A DNA stretch of 60,817 bases from Prochloraceae cyanobacterium (GTDB lineage: Bacteria; Cyanobacteriota; Cyanobacteriia; Cyanobacteriales; JASJDA01), in assembly GCA_030065755.1 (NCBI GenBank), contig JASJDA010000015.1, forward strand, positions 1-60,817, written 5' to 3'. The notes beneath the pieces were generated by a model. That model saw only the letters and a list, made by a program, of their open reading frames with translations. It had not been told where the DNA came from and searched no databases. Every line of letters begins with the position of its first letter. Position 1 is the stretch's first letter. This document shows, piece after piece, positions 16,748 through 25,460 of the stretch. The position numbers were made by a program, and so were the translations under genes.

Positions 16748-17828
16748 AATTGTTTTCCTACGTCAAATTCAAATTTACTTCTTTGGTGTTAAAGTGTTCG
16801 CTTTTATTGATTGTGAAGTGTATCTTTTTAATTGCCCATGTCGGAAATCACACCTTAGTAAAGATTTAGATTGTTTAGTGATAAATTTAATTTATCTTTT
16901 TAGGATTTAGAGCGGTTTCCCACTTGTATTAGTCCATATGGGGGTTGGGTTACGATAATTCTAGAGAGCAAAGGTTACACGGGAGTGACAGATTATTCTC
17001 AATCTCCCCTATATTTTCTAAACATTGCTTTTTAAAGCCTCGTACCCGAGAAGCCTTAAAGTTATTAGAATAAAGATCCCGTTATTTTTTGAGACCAAGG
17101 GGAATGGGAAGGGAGACCGAGCGAGGATTGAACATTGGTGTGAGACCTTTGAGTATAAGTTGTATTAAGGACAAAATAAGAGTTAGAAGTTTAATTTAAG
17201 CCCGTAAGACAAGGGCCAAAACGTCTCACAAGAAAATTCAATTTAAGATAGTTGGACATTGAATATGAAAATTATATTCAATTTTGGGCTTTGCGATCTC
17301 TTTTGGAGTATTTTAGTTTGATTCTGTCATAAATATATCTATCAATGGTTTTAAATTTGTAAACCACGCAACAAATTTAAGTCAAGTTTTTCAACACAGC
17401 CAGCTCTCAAAAACAGAATTTTTTATCCTGAATCGGAAATCGAACATTCCCGTCGCGGACAGATTAAGATTTATTTAACTTGATGTCAGGGCTCTAACGG
17501 ACCATCGCTCTTGAGAGGGCGAATGGGTAAATAATTATCCTTGTAGAAATGTTCCAGGGAACGTCTCTACTTTCCTTTACCCCAACAAAAATATAACTAG
17601 CCAGATGTGCGGAAAATGATATCACAAGTGTCTAAAATTGTTAATTTAGACAGAGGTTCGCGAATACTTTTGATTGTTTGTTGTATAATAGAAAGCTGAA
17701 TTTTAAATTAGGGTAGTATTTGGACTCTAATTGTACACCAATAGCAGTCTTGGATACAGATCGTGACAAAAATTAATATAAAGACGCAAGGGAAGAGTCA
17801 GACGGGAGATCGATCGCTAGACTGAGAT
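16748..17828. other. Gene-poor region of about 1.08 kb
   Basis: No ORF with coding character, no tRNA and no known structured RNA was recognised on either strand. It holds a REP-like palindrome at 17541-17570, G-rich purine tracts near 17095-17125, and several weak stem-loops. It may hide a non-coding RNA or decayed genes. Confidence 0.5.
17541..17570. repeat. REP-like palindrome (GTAGA...TCTAC family)
   Basis: Core GTTCC-AG-GGAAC flanked by GTAGA and TCTAC arms. This resembles the dispersed cyanobacterial palindrome of the type GTAGAGACGTT-GCAT-GCAACGTCTCTAC. A second diverged copy is at 37408-37439. Confidence 0.65.
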
Positions 17829-18335
17829 TCATTCATTAAGGTTCTTCTCGTGAAGGGCTAGCTGCTCCTCTAAATACTGAATCTCTGCATCAAGAGTTAT
17901 TTGGTCGTTATCTTTTAAACCCAACTCAGATTTTGCATCCAGTCGATTTTTAATAATTTTTTCGAGCAGTTCGACCTCTCTACGAGCTTCCCAAAAACGA
18001 AGGTCTTCAGGGAAATCCTCTTTGAAGTCGATCGTTTTTTGCAAGCTATTATTAATCTGCTTTTGCAAACTATTCTTAATTTGCGTCATCTGCTCCATAA
18101 AGCCACTGTAACGCAGCATCGTCCGCGCAGTGCGATCGTGAAGGACTATATCCATCGGCTTAGCTTCTAAACCACATCTGATGTGGATGTTTGTCACCAG
18201 CCCATTCTCATCGATATCGTAATTAACTCTAACCGTATTACCTTCTAGGTCTGGGTCAAGATAGACGGGAACTTTACCCTTTATATTAGGGGAAAGGTAT
18301 TTCTCAAAATTCTCAGCTCTTTTAAGATCTTGCAT
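17829..18335 (-). CDS. Hypothetical protein with C-terminal coiled coil
   Basis: 168 residues, family not recognised. The N-terminal 75 residues look like a small beta-rich domain (KVPVYLDPDLEGNTVRVNYD, then NIHIRCGLEAKPMDIVLHD); the rest is charged and helical with heptad-like spacing (MTQIKNSLQKQINNSLQK, then LEKIIKNRL and IQYLEEQLALHEKN). No signal peptide or membrane segment. It stands alone between a gene-poor kilobase and the alpha/beta hydrolase, 72 nt from the latter on the same strand. The compact N-terminal domain could be the detached end of a larger protein family; this is speculation. Confidence 0.6.
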   Translation of the reverse strand: MQDLKRAENFEKYLSPNIKGKVPVYLDPDLEGNTVRVNYDIDENGLVTNIHIRCGLEAKPMDIVLHDRTARTMLRYSGFMEQMTQIKNSLQKQINNSLQKTIDFKEDFPEDLRFWEARREVELLEKIIKNRLDAKSELGLKDNDQITLDAEIQYLEEQLALHEKNLNE

Positions 18336-18407
18336 TGCTATCTTCTTTCACGTATTTAGCATACAAAGGAACTTTACCCTTTCCCCTATGCTGCAAGTGC
18401 CGTCGAT

Positions 18408-19298
18408 CTAATTCATTTTTCCCAGCCAATTCAAAATCAACTCATTGACCTTTTCCGGTCGATCGTCGTGAGGACAGTGACCGGCATTAGGAATAGAGTA
18501 AAATTCCGCATCTTCTCTAGTTGCAGCCAAATCTTGGTAAATTTTCGCCCCTTTAATTGGAGTCCAAGGATCGTCTTCTCCCCACAAAACTAACAGAGGA
18601 TGTTGTAATCTGTTAAGTAACTCAGTAGGTTTTGACCCTGGTGGTGCGCTAAGTACGGAAGCAAATACCTGCTGCGCTCCAGGATCGCAAGAAGGTTCGT
18701 AAAGCATATCTACCAGTTCGTCGGTAACTGCCTCGCGGTTAGAATAAACTTGGTAGAGAGTGCGGCGAATTTGGGATTTGCGGCGAATGTTATCAAACAT
18801 AAATTTTCCCACGACTTTAGAACTTACCACTTTAGTAAAAGTCCCCATTATCAACCGCAACGGGAGATTTAACTCTTCAGGACGGTGATTTAGTCCCCCA
18901 GCGCAGTTAATTAATACTCCACCTTTAGCGATTTCTGGACGATCGCAGATCGCACTGAGACTAATTAACCCCCCAATGGAGTTACCCACAAAAACGGTAG
19001 GTTCGTTGATGTGAGCTAACCAAAAATCTTTTACCTGTTCTTGCCACAATTCTATACTGTAGTCTAGGGCTGGTTTATCGGAACCTCCAAATCCGAGGAG
19101 ATCTAGAGCAAATACTTTATAACCCGCTTCTGAGAAGACGGGGATATTTTTCTTCCAGTGTCCGATCGAAGCACCAAAACCGTGAATTAAGAGTAAGGGT
19201 TGTCCTACTCCAGTTACGGTATACTTAATTTCGCGACCTTGCCAAGTCCAGGAAAGCTTTTCTATGTTGTTTGTCGGTATTATTGGTTGAGTTGTCAC
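18408..19298 (-). CDS. Alpha/beta-fold hydrolase
   Basis: 296 residues. LLIHGFGAS (oxyanion-hole region, 36-44), nucleophile elbow GNSIGG with S107, an acid in LWGEDDPW (D242 or D243) and H274 in NAGHCPHDD form a complete catalytic triad. A cap domain lies around 120-215. It is similar in layout to the cyanobacterial pheophytinase/chlorophyllase-like and epoxide-hydrolase-like groups, but substrate is not predictable. No signal peptide, so cytoplasmic. It is divergent from the DUF3531 gene across a 99-nt spacer. Confidence 0.88.
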   Translation of the reverse strand: MTTQPIIPTNNIEKLSWTWQGREIKYTVTGVGQPLLLIHGFGASIGHWKKNIPVFSEAGYKVFALDLLGFGGSDKPALDYSIELWQEQVKDFWLAHINEPTVFVGNSIGGLISLSAICDRPEIAKGGVLINCAGGLNHRPEELNLPLRLIMGTFTKVVSSKVVGKFMFDNIRRKSQIRRTLYQVYSNREAVTDELVDMLYEPSCDPGAQQVFASVLSAPPGSKPTELLNRLQHPLLVLWGEDDPWTPIKGAKIYQDLAATREDAEFYSIPNAGHCPHDDRPEKVNELILNWLGKMN

Positions 19299-19397
19299 AG
19301 TCTTTTATTATTAACTTTAGTAAACATTTTACTTGCTGGGCTAGGGTAATTGAAGATCGAATAGAACAATAACTTATAGGGCGCGATCGCAGTTGCT

Positions 19398-19853
19398 ATG
19401 GAAATACAGTTTCGAGAATTTAATCCTTTCGATCTCTGGATTTGGCTGGAATTTGACACAGTTCCTTCGCCAATGGAAAGACAGTATGTAGAAGAAGTGT
19501 TTAATTCGTGGTTTTACTTGGGTAGATTGGGAGGATTCAACGCCGAAAATCTTCAGGTTCAAGATATGGGCGTTGACATTAGCTACATGGAATATGATGC
19601 TGAAGTAGCAAGTAAAGCTTTAATGGCTCCCATGCACAATATGGCCGATATGCAGTATCAAGGTACTTGGGGACGCTGTTGGATTGACCTGGGAACCAGC
19701 GACGCGATCGCCCTGGATGTTTTAATTAATGCTTTAAGTCAACTTAGCACAGAATACGTTCAAATTAAGACACTAATCATTGGCGGTGAAAATAAAAATT
19801 GGCCAATTGATAAAGAAAGTCGTTCTCTTTTTGTTGACGAACAATTTAATTAA
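19398..19853 (+). CDS. DUF3531 family protein
   Basis: 151 residues. MEIQFREFNPFDLWIWLEF and the RCWIDLGTSDAIALDVLINAL segment match the DUF3531 family, which is nearly confined to cyanobacteria and plastid-bearing organisms; function unknown. A HIP1 site lies just before the ATG. The Nudix gene follows 15 nt after the stop codon, so the two are probably cotranscribed. Confidence 0.85.
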   Translation: MEIQFREFNPFDLWIWLEFDTVPSPMERQYVEEVFNSWFYLGRLGGFNAENLQVQDMGVDISYMEYDAEVASKALMAPMHNMADMQYQGTWGRCWIDLGTSDAIALDVLINALSQLSTEYVQIKTLIIGGENKNWPIDKESRSLFVDEQFN

Positions 19854-19868
19854 ATTTGCTTAAAAACA

Positions 19869-20300
19869 ATGCCCCATAAAGAAGGAAAAATTCGCGTTTT
19901 AGCACTCGGGCTAATTAGAGATAACGATCGAGTATTTGTTTCTGTTGGTTTCGATCCAGTGAAAAAACAAACCTTTTACCGCGCTATGGGTGGGGGTGTA
20001 GACTTTGGCGAACACAGTCTAGAAGCACTAAAAAGAGAGTTTTTAGAAGAAATAAATGCCGAAATTACTAATATTAAATATCTGGGATGTCTGGAAAATG
20101 TTTTTGTCTATAGTGGCAAGCAAGGACACGAAGTTATTCAATTGTATGAGTGCGACTTTGTCAAATCTAAATTTTATCAACGAGAAGAGATAAAGTTTAA
20201 TGAAGGGAAACGTCAAAAAACTGCTTTATGGGTTAATGTCGATCGCTTTCGCTCGGGAGAATTGCATCTAGTTCCCGAACAATTTTTAGATTATCTATAG
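19869..20300 (+). CDS. Nudix hydrolase
   Basis: 143 residues. The Nudix box is complete over residues 42-64: G42, E48 (in VDFGEHS), then R56-E57-F58-L59-E60-E61. These residues bind Mg2+ and hydrolyse a nucleoside diphosphate linked to another moiety; the substrate is not predictable from the box. The late WVNVDRFRSGE segment is common in small housecleaning Nudix enzymes. It follows DUF3531 by 15 nt. ilvC begins 160 nt downstream. Confidence 0.9.
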   Translation: MPHKEGKIRVLALGLIRDNDRVFVSVGFDPVKKQTFYRAMGGGVDFGEHSLEALKREFLEEINAEITNIKYLGCLENVFVYSGKQGHEVIQLYECDFVKSKFYQREEIKFNEGKRQKTALWVNVDRFRSGELHLVPEQFLDYL

Positions 20301-20354
20301 AATTATTTCCAGGAAGGTAGCGATCGGTCGGATATTAAAAGAAAATTAGATGAA

Positions 20355-20385
20355 TCTAAAACTATCCTTATACAGTAGTTTTAGA
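20355..20385. promoter_or_regulatory. 10-bp inverted repeat upstream of ilvC
   Basis: TCTAAAACTA (20355-20364) and TAGTTTTAGA (20376-20385) pair perfectly around an 11-nt loop, 75 nt before the ilvC start. No T-tract follows. It may be an operator or leader hairpin for ilvC, or the end of the Nudix transcript. Confidence 0.4.
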
Positions 20386-20460
20386 GATCTAAACAGGTGT
20401 AATAGTATAAAACGACTTATCGAAGCAGTATCGTAAAGCTTAGACTCAGGAGACAGCCCT

Positions 20461-21456
20461 ATGGCTCGGATGTACTACGACGAAGATGCCAACTTAGACC
20501 TACTTGGAGATAAAACAGTTGCGATTGTAGGGTACGGTTCGCAGGGTCACGCCCACGCCCTCAATCTTAAAGATAGCGGCATTAATGTCATTGTGGGGCT
20601 GTATCCAGGTAGTAAATCGATCGACTTGGCGAAAAAAGAAGGTTTGCAAGTTAAGAATGTTGCTGATGCTGCAGCGGCTGCTGACGTAATCATGATTCTG
20701 CTACCAGATGAGGTACAAAAAACAGTTTACGATCGCGAAATTAAGCCCCATTTAAAAGAGGGGAAAATGCTAGCTTTTGCTCACGGATTTAATATCCATT
20801 TCGGTCAAGTTGTACCTCCACCAGAAGTAGACGTGGTCATGGTTGCTCCTAAAGGGCCAGGACACCTAGTAAGACGAACTTACGAACAAGGAGAAGGAGT
20901 TCCTTGTCTGTTTGCAGTATATCAAGATGCTTCAGGTCAAGCTCGCGATCGTGCCATGGCTTATGCTAAAGGAATTGGCGGTACGAGAGCGGGTATTTTA
21001 GAAACTACCTTTCGAGAAGAAACAGAAACCGATCTTTTTGGTGAACAAGCAGTCCTTTGCGGTGGTTTAACGGCTTTAATTAAAGCTGGATTTGAAACCC
21101 TAGTAGCTGCAGGGTATCAACCGGAGTTAGCTTATTTTGAATGCCTCCACGAAGTCAAATTAATTGTTGACTTAATTGTAGAAGGAGGTTTAGCAAAAAT
21201 GCGCGACAGCATCTCAAATACTGCCGAATACGGCGATTATACTCGCGGACCTCGAATTGTTAACGACCAAACCCGCGCTGAAATGAGCAAAATTCTTCAA
21301 GAAATTCAATCGGGTCAATTTGCAAGGGAATTTGTCTTGGAAAATCAGTCTGGTAAACCAGTATTCACCTCAATGCGCCGTCAAGAAGCCGAACAGGAGA
21401 TTGAAACAGTGGGCAAAGATTTACGGGCGATGTTTAGCTGGCTTAAAGATAAATAA
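20461..21456 (+). CDS. ilvC: Ketol-acid reductoisomerase (NADP+), class I
   Basis: 331 residues, class I length. [17 protein letters not shown] (24 on) is the dinucleotide-binding turn; [18 protein letters not shown] and [17 protein letters not shown] carry the Mg2+-binding acids of the helical domain, and [11 protein letters not shown] follows. The enzyme converts acetolactate or acetohydroxybutyrate to the dihydroxy acids of valine, isoleucine and leucine synthesis in the cytoplasm. AGGAG lies 7 nt before the ATG. It is a monocistronic-looking housekeeping gene. Confidence 0.97.
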   Translation: MARMYYDEDANLDLLGDKTVAIVGYGSQGHAHALNLKDSGINVIVGLYPGSKSIDLAKKEGLQVKNVADAAAAADVIMILLPDEVQKTVYDREIKPHLKEGKMLAFAHGFNIHFGQVVPPPEVDVVMVAPKGPGHLVRRTYEQGEGVPCLFAVYQDASGQARDRAMAYAKGIGGTRAGILETTFREETETDLFGEQAVLCGGLTALIKAGFETLVAAGYQPELAYFECLHEVKLIVDLIVEGGLAKMRDSISNTAEYGDYTRGPRIVNDQTRAEMSKILQEIQSGQFAREFVLENQSGKPVFTSMRRQEAEQEIETVGKDLRAMFSWLKDK

Positions 21457-21469
21457 TAGGGATTTCTTG

Positions 21470-21564
21470 AGGGGGAGAGGGGGAGAGGGGGAGATGGGGA
21501 GTAGGGGAGCAGGGAGATAATTAACAGCTAACAGCCAACAGCCAACAGCTAACAGCTAACAGCT
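21470..21564. repeat. G-rich and (CTAACAG)n heptamer repeats after ilvC
   Basis: 21470-21516 is a run of GGGGGAGA-type units; 21521-21564 is six to seven heptamers CTAACAG/CCAACAG. They fill the spacer between the converging ilvC and polymerase-like genes. Confidence 0.85.
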
Positions 21565-22865
21565 TATTTCTCGCGAATTGTAGGTTTAAAAGCAATACCC
21601 ATAATTACCAAGCCAGGCCAATAGAGATAGGCGAGAATCTCTAAATTTTCGCCAAAGGTGTAGAGAAAAAGAATAAATAAGATAGCTAAACCCGATCGCG
21701 CTGTCTCATATCTCTGCGCCTTAATCAGAAGCACGAGGAAACTCAAAGCCATCGGAACGGCTAAAGCGTAAAAACCTACAATTCCCTTGACAAACAGGAG
21801 ACCGTACCAGGTGTGGTGGGAGCCAATAGGCATATATTCTACCAGGTGAGGGCCTCGCTCTACTACGCCGTGTCCCCAAATTGGGGCTTCAGTTTCCCAG
21901 CGATAGCCTGCGATTTCTTTAAGAACCATGCGCACTCGCGTAGATTCGGCTCTCGCCTCCTTAAATTTAGTCCAGAAAGAATCGAAGGCGTTGATTATGG
22001 GTGTAGAAAGCAGTCCCCCAAATACGCTAGTTGCACCTAGAAGCACGAGAACGAAAGGACGGGTGAGTCGAGAGATAAAAAAGATAAAAGTAGGGGTGAC
22101 TATAAGGCAAACTTGGGCTAGCCGTGACTTACATATTAAGCACATGTAGATCGAGCCAATAATTCCGAACCAGCGCCACTTCTTATTTTTCTCCCGCAGA
22201 GCCATAGCAAAGTAAACATTACCCACAAAACCCAGTGCTGGTCCCCAAGGCGCAAATAGGCGCTGACGAATTTCTCCTTCCAAATTTATTTCATATAAAG
22301 AAACATCAAAAAAGGTTGTACCTGGTCCACCTACTGCTTTGAGTGGAGAAACATAGAGAATTTCTGGCAAGTGCAAAATCGGAGCAACAATCAACAGGGG
22401 TGAGAGCAAAAGGGTATGAAAGCAAACAATACAAGCAGCGCGGTAAACGATCTGAGGTCGAATTTTCAAACAACCTGCAAGTGGATAGAGAGCAAGCACA
22501 GCCCAACCTTTTGCCCAACCAATAGAAGACTTAATGATGAGGGAGGTCGGCAAGTTAAAATCGAGATGACCCATAATTAGGGCAACTTCCATAACCAGCA
22601 TCCCAACAATCCACACCCAAATAATCAACGGGATGAAAACTCTTTGGCTGGATGGTGTTTCCTCAGTTTGAAACCAAATCTTCAAGACTAGGTAGAAAAA
22701 AAAGATCCAGGCTAAAACTGCGCCAACAATATATAAGCCGCCGATGAGGTAGAAAGCGTAAGTCCAGACCATGGTGTGCCAGACCAACTTCTCAGGGAAA
22801 TTTTCTGGCTTAATATCAGCTTTGCTACTTCTAGAACTAAGAGTATTATCAACTTTATTCGTCAC
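21564..22865 (-). CDS. O-antigen ligase/Wzy-type polymerase family membrane protein
   Basis: 433 residues with about ten hydrophobic helices and a large loop that contains WGHGVVERG and IGSHHTWYGLLFVKG, the position of the catalytic periplasmic loop in the WaaL/Wzy family. In a cluster with Wzz, Wza and Wzx homologues it is the expected polymerase that links repeat units outside the membrane. It is the last gene of the minus-strand cluster and overlaps the end of the co-polymerase gene by 4 bp. Ligase versus polymerase cannot be told from sequence alone. Confidence 0.85.
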   Translation of the reverse strand: MTNKVDNTLSSRSSKADIKPENFPEKLVWHTMVWTYAFYLIGGLYIVGAVLAWIFFFYLVLKIWFQTEETPSSQRVFIPLIIWVWIVGMLVMEVALIMGHLDFNLPTSLIIKSSIGWAKGWAVLALYPLAGCLKIRPQIVYRAACIVCFHTLLLSPLLIVAPILHLPEILYVSPLKAVGGPGTTFFDVSLYEINLEGEIRQRLFAPWGPALGFVGNVYFAMALREKNKKWRWFGIIGSIYMCLICKSRLAQVCLIVTPTFIFFISRLTRPFVLVLLGATSVFGGLLSTPIINAFDSFWTKFKEARAESTRVRMVLKEIAGYRWETEAPIWGHGVVERGPHLVEYMPIGSHHTWYGLLFVKGIVGFYALAVPMALSFLVLLIKAQRYETARSGLAILFILFLYTFGENLEILAYLYWPGLVIMGIAFKPTIREK

Positions 22866-24289
22866 GCCAATATTTCTCGAACGATATTTTTCATCGCTTT
22901 ATTTACAGGCTCCCGCCACCAAATTAAAATCAATCCAGTACTTACCAGGATTGAACCCAAAAGGGAGCCAGCCAGAACTAGTTTTGTCTTAGGAGAAGTA
23001 GGATTGTCGGGTAAGCTAGGTTCCTCAATAATTTGCAGCAGAGGAAAAGATCCAAATGGATCTCCTTTGCCTAAATCTATCTTGGCTAAAGTAGAGGCAA
23101 AGACAGCTTCAGCAATTTGGAGATCTCTTTCCAAACTTTCCAAGATCGATTCTTTGGGTGTTAGATCCGCTAATCTGGCTTCTAATTGAGCAATCTGTTG
23201 CGTAAGTACTATAACCTGAGCGGCTATGCCCTGCGATCGTGCATTTAAGGTTACGACTTTTTGAAAAAGTTCACTGCGTTTGATGCCAGAACCATTGCTA
23301 TTATCCAGACTCAGCCGCTCCAGGGTTAATTGTTCCACTGGTCTATTTAATAAGATTTGACCTCTTTCTAAAAGAGCAGTTAGAGCTGCTTCTTGTTTTT
23401 GTCGAGCTACCACCACATCTGGATAGTTGGGACCTCGATTTTTCTGAAGGGAGATTAATGTCGTAGTTGCGTCTGCGTATTCGGTGAGATATTTTTGAAA
23501 CTGTCGATCGGTTTGCAAGGCTAGGGCATCAGCAGCTTCTTGAGGAGACAACTTGAGGTGGGCAGAAAGCTGTTGAAGCTGAAGAGCAACCTGCTGCTGT
23601 TGTGCAATAATTTCCGCTCTTTGTTTGCGCAAACTTTCAATATTATTAATTAAATCTGTGATTTGGTTAGAAGAATTGAGTCCCGATTTCGCTTTATAGA
23701 GGGAAATATTTTTTTGCGCTTGGGTCAATTTTACCTGAGCATTCTCTACAGCTTTCTGAATTGCTTGATTTCGCTGCAGAAGTTCTGCCTCTCGCAGACT
23801 TTCAATGCGCTTGTATAAGGCTTCGTAGAGAGCCTTAACCTTGGCTTGTGAATTGGCGGGATTACTTCCATCTAGCTCTACCATTAACATAGTAGTATTA
23901 TTGACTATTGTGATGGTAGGCTCGCCGAATTCTTGCTCCGATATATCCAGTGAAGCTGCTGCTGCAGCTAGGACAGCAGGACTCATGGCAATCAGTTTGT
24001 AATTTTCCCTTGGATCGGACGATCTACCAAAGGCAGAGCTACTTGAAGTTATTGCTTGACCAATATTTGGTAAGTTGATATTGACCCCTGGACCTGTTGC
24101 TCCCACATTCAGAATCATTTCGCTGGTGTATGAAGGAGCAGTTGTTTTTAAGTAAAAAATAGAAAGACCCCAAATTGCACTATTGCAGAGAGTGCCAATA
24201 AGCATATATTTCAAGGTACGCAGTAGTCTCGATTTCTTCGAGACTACTACTGAGTTGTCCTTTGGTAAAGAATTGGGGCTGCTTTCCAT
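22862..24289 (-). CDS. Wzz/GumC-type polysaccharide co-polymerase
   Basis: 475 residues: transmembrane segment about 26-47, long periplasmic part rich in heptads (coiled coils about 150-250 and 300-400), and a second transmembrane segment about 440-462. There is no cytoplasmic tyrosine-kinase domain and no Walker A motif, so it is a kinase-less chain-length regulator rather than a full Wzc. Such proteins form periplasmic oligomers that control polymer length and bridge to the outer-membrane channel. The start codon directly follows the stop of the Wza-like gene, and its end overlaps the polymerase start by 4 bp. Confidence 0.9.
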   Translation of the reverse strand: MESSPNSLPKDNSVVVSKKSRLLRTLKYMLIGTLCNSAIWGLSIFYLKTTAPSYTSEMILNVGATGPGVNINLPNIGQAITSSSSAFGRSSDPRENYKLIAMSPAVLAAAAASLDISEQEFGEPTITIVNNTTMLMVELDGSNPANSQAKVKALYEALYKRIESLREAELLQRNQAIQKAVENAQVKLTQAQKNISLYKAKSGLNSSNQITDLINNIESLRKQRAEIIAQQQQVALQLQQLSAHLKLSPQEAADALALQTDRQFQKYLTEYADATTTLISLQKNRGPNYPDVVVARQKQEAALTALLERGQILLNRPVEQLTLERLSLDNSNGSGIKRSELFQKVVTLNARSQGIAAQVIVLTQQIAQLEARLADLTPKESILESLERDLQIAEAVFASTLAKIDLGKGDPFGSFPLLQIIEEPSLPDNPTSPKTKLVLAGSLLGSILVSTGLILIWWREPVNKAMKNIVREILA

Positions 24290-25354
24290 CTAAAATCTTC
24301 GCAATAATATATCGATCGGATTTAATATGTCTCCTAGAGTACGGAAAACATCCCTAAGGTTGCTAACTCCAGAATCATAGCAAGTTACTCCATCTCTAGG
24401 CATGAGTAAGGGGTTATCAGCATCATTATGAGAATTACTTAGCAAATCCTCAATGGAACGCTCTAGCAAGGTGGTTTTTCCAGTAATTTGGTCGACTCGC
24501 ATTAGTGCAATTTTTCTTAAGCCATTAGTAGATATGATTCCCCCCGAACAGTTGGCAGAAATTGCTGCTTGAGATAAACGAGAGCCGTAGGGAAAAGTAA
24601 TCCCTTCTTCTTTGTTGCCAGTGGCTGAAGAAGCATTACTGTTGGCAGGAACGGTAAGATTAGAAATAAATACCTTAATCCCAGGTGGAGTAATTTGGGA
24701 AGGGCGTACTAATTCGGCTTGAAAGCTTTCTGCAGTGGGAACGATTATTCTATCTTCAGCAATTAACGGTACGTCTTCAGCAGATTCGCCACTAAAAATC
24801 CCATAAATATCGATAATTGTTTCTCGATCGTCTCGTAGCAAAATAATGTTTTTAATATCTGCTGTAGGTGTCACCCCACCAGCAGCTCTGATAGCATTAC
24901 TTAAATAGCGTCCTCGAGGGTAGTCACCAGTAATTTGGCGAGCCTCTAGAGAAATAGATGTTTCGGGAGGCTTCTTAGGTTCGTTAATCAGCACCCGACC
25001 TCCTCTAAAAACTTCTCCACTAACATATACTTGTACTGGAGCCCACTGCAAAATTTGAACGGTCAGTACCAGGCTGTCAGCCAGAAAAAAACCTTTATCT
25101 ATCAACGCTTGAGATAAGTTTTCCTCAACTTCTGTCGGTTCTAATCCCCTAACGGGTATATGTCCGAGATACGGCACTTCTAACTCTCCGTCTTGATTGA
25201 CTTCGTAAGCGCGACTAAAGTAGGAATCGTCGGGGATAGAAACTTCTAGACGATCGCCTGGAGAAAGGGGTAAAGCCCGCACTAGGGAGGTATTTCCTAA
25301 AGCGATCGCTACTATGCTTAATCCTAAACAGAAATAGCTATTTTTGATTCCCAT
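24290..25354 (-). CDS. Wza-type polysaccharide export protein (OPX)
   Basis: About 354 residues. Signal peptide near 1-28 (hydrophobic FCLGLSIVAIALG, cut near VRA). LSPGDRLEVSIPDD opens the poly-export domain, followed by GELEVPYLGHIPVRGL; one SLBB-like domain covers about 105-210 and a second, more diverged one about 225-330. The protein should form the outer-membrane export channel for the cluster's polysaccharide. No lipobox cysteine was seen at the signal cleavage site, unlike classical Wza. I chose the ATG at 25354; a TTG at 25366 overlaps the GAGGAG ribosome-binding site. Confidence 0.88.
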   Translation of the reverse strand: MGIKNSYFCLGLSIVAIALGNTSLVRALPLSPGDRLEVSIPDDSYFSRAYEVNQDGELEVPYLGHIPVRGLEPTEVEENLSQALIDKGFFLADSLVLTVQILQWAPVQVYVSGEVFRGGRVLINEPKKPPETSISLEARQITGDYPRGRYLSNAIRAAGGVTPTADIKNIILLRDDRETIIDIYGIFSGESAEDVPLIAEDRIIVPTAESFQAELVRPSQITPPGIKVFISNLTVPANSNASSATGNKEEGITFPYGSRLSQAAISANCSGGIISTNGLRKIALMRVDQITGKTTLLERSIEDLLSNSHNDADNPLLMPRDGVTCYDSGVSNLRDVFRTLGDILNPIDILLRRF

Positions 25355-25460
25355 CCAGATTGCCAATCTCCTCGTACATCACTTTCAGTTTCCAAACTAT
25401 ACTTGCAGAGCCAATTTTAAAAATATTAATAATGTTCCCTTTGCCTATTCCCTGTTCCCT

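Noticed and set aside
16900-17260. A known non-coding RNA (6S, tmRNA, RNase P RNA or signal recognition particle RNA)
   Set aside because: None of the conserved core segments of these RNAs could be found on either strand.
20301-20460. Riboswitch or attenuator leader before ilvC
   Set aside because: Only one small inverted repeat is present, without a leader peptide rich in branched-chain codons or a recognisable aptamer.
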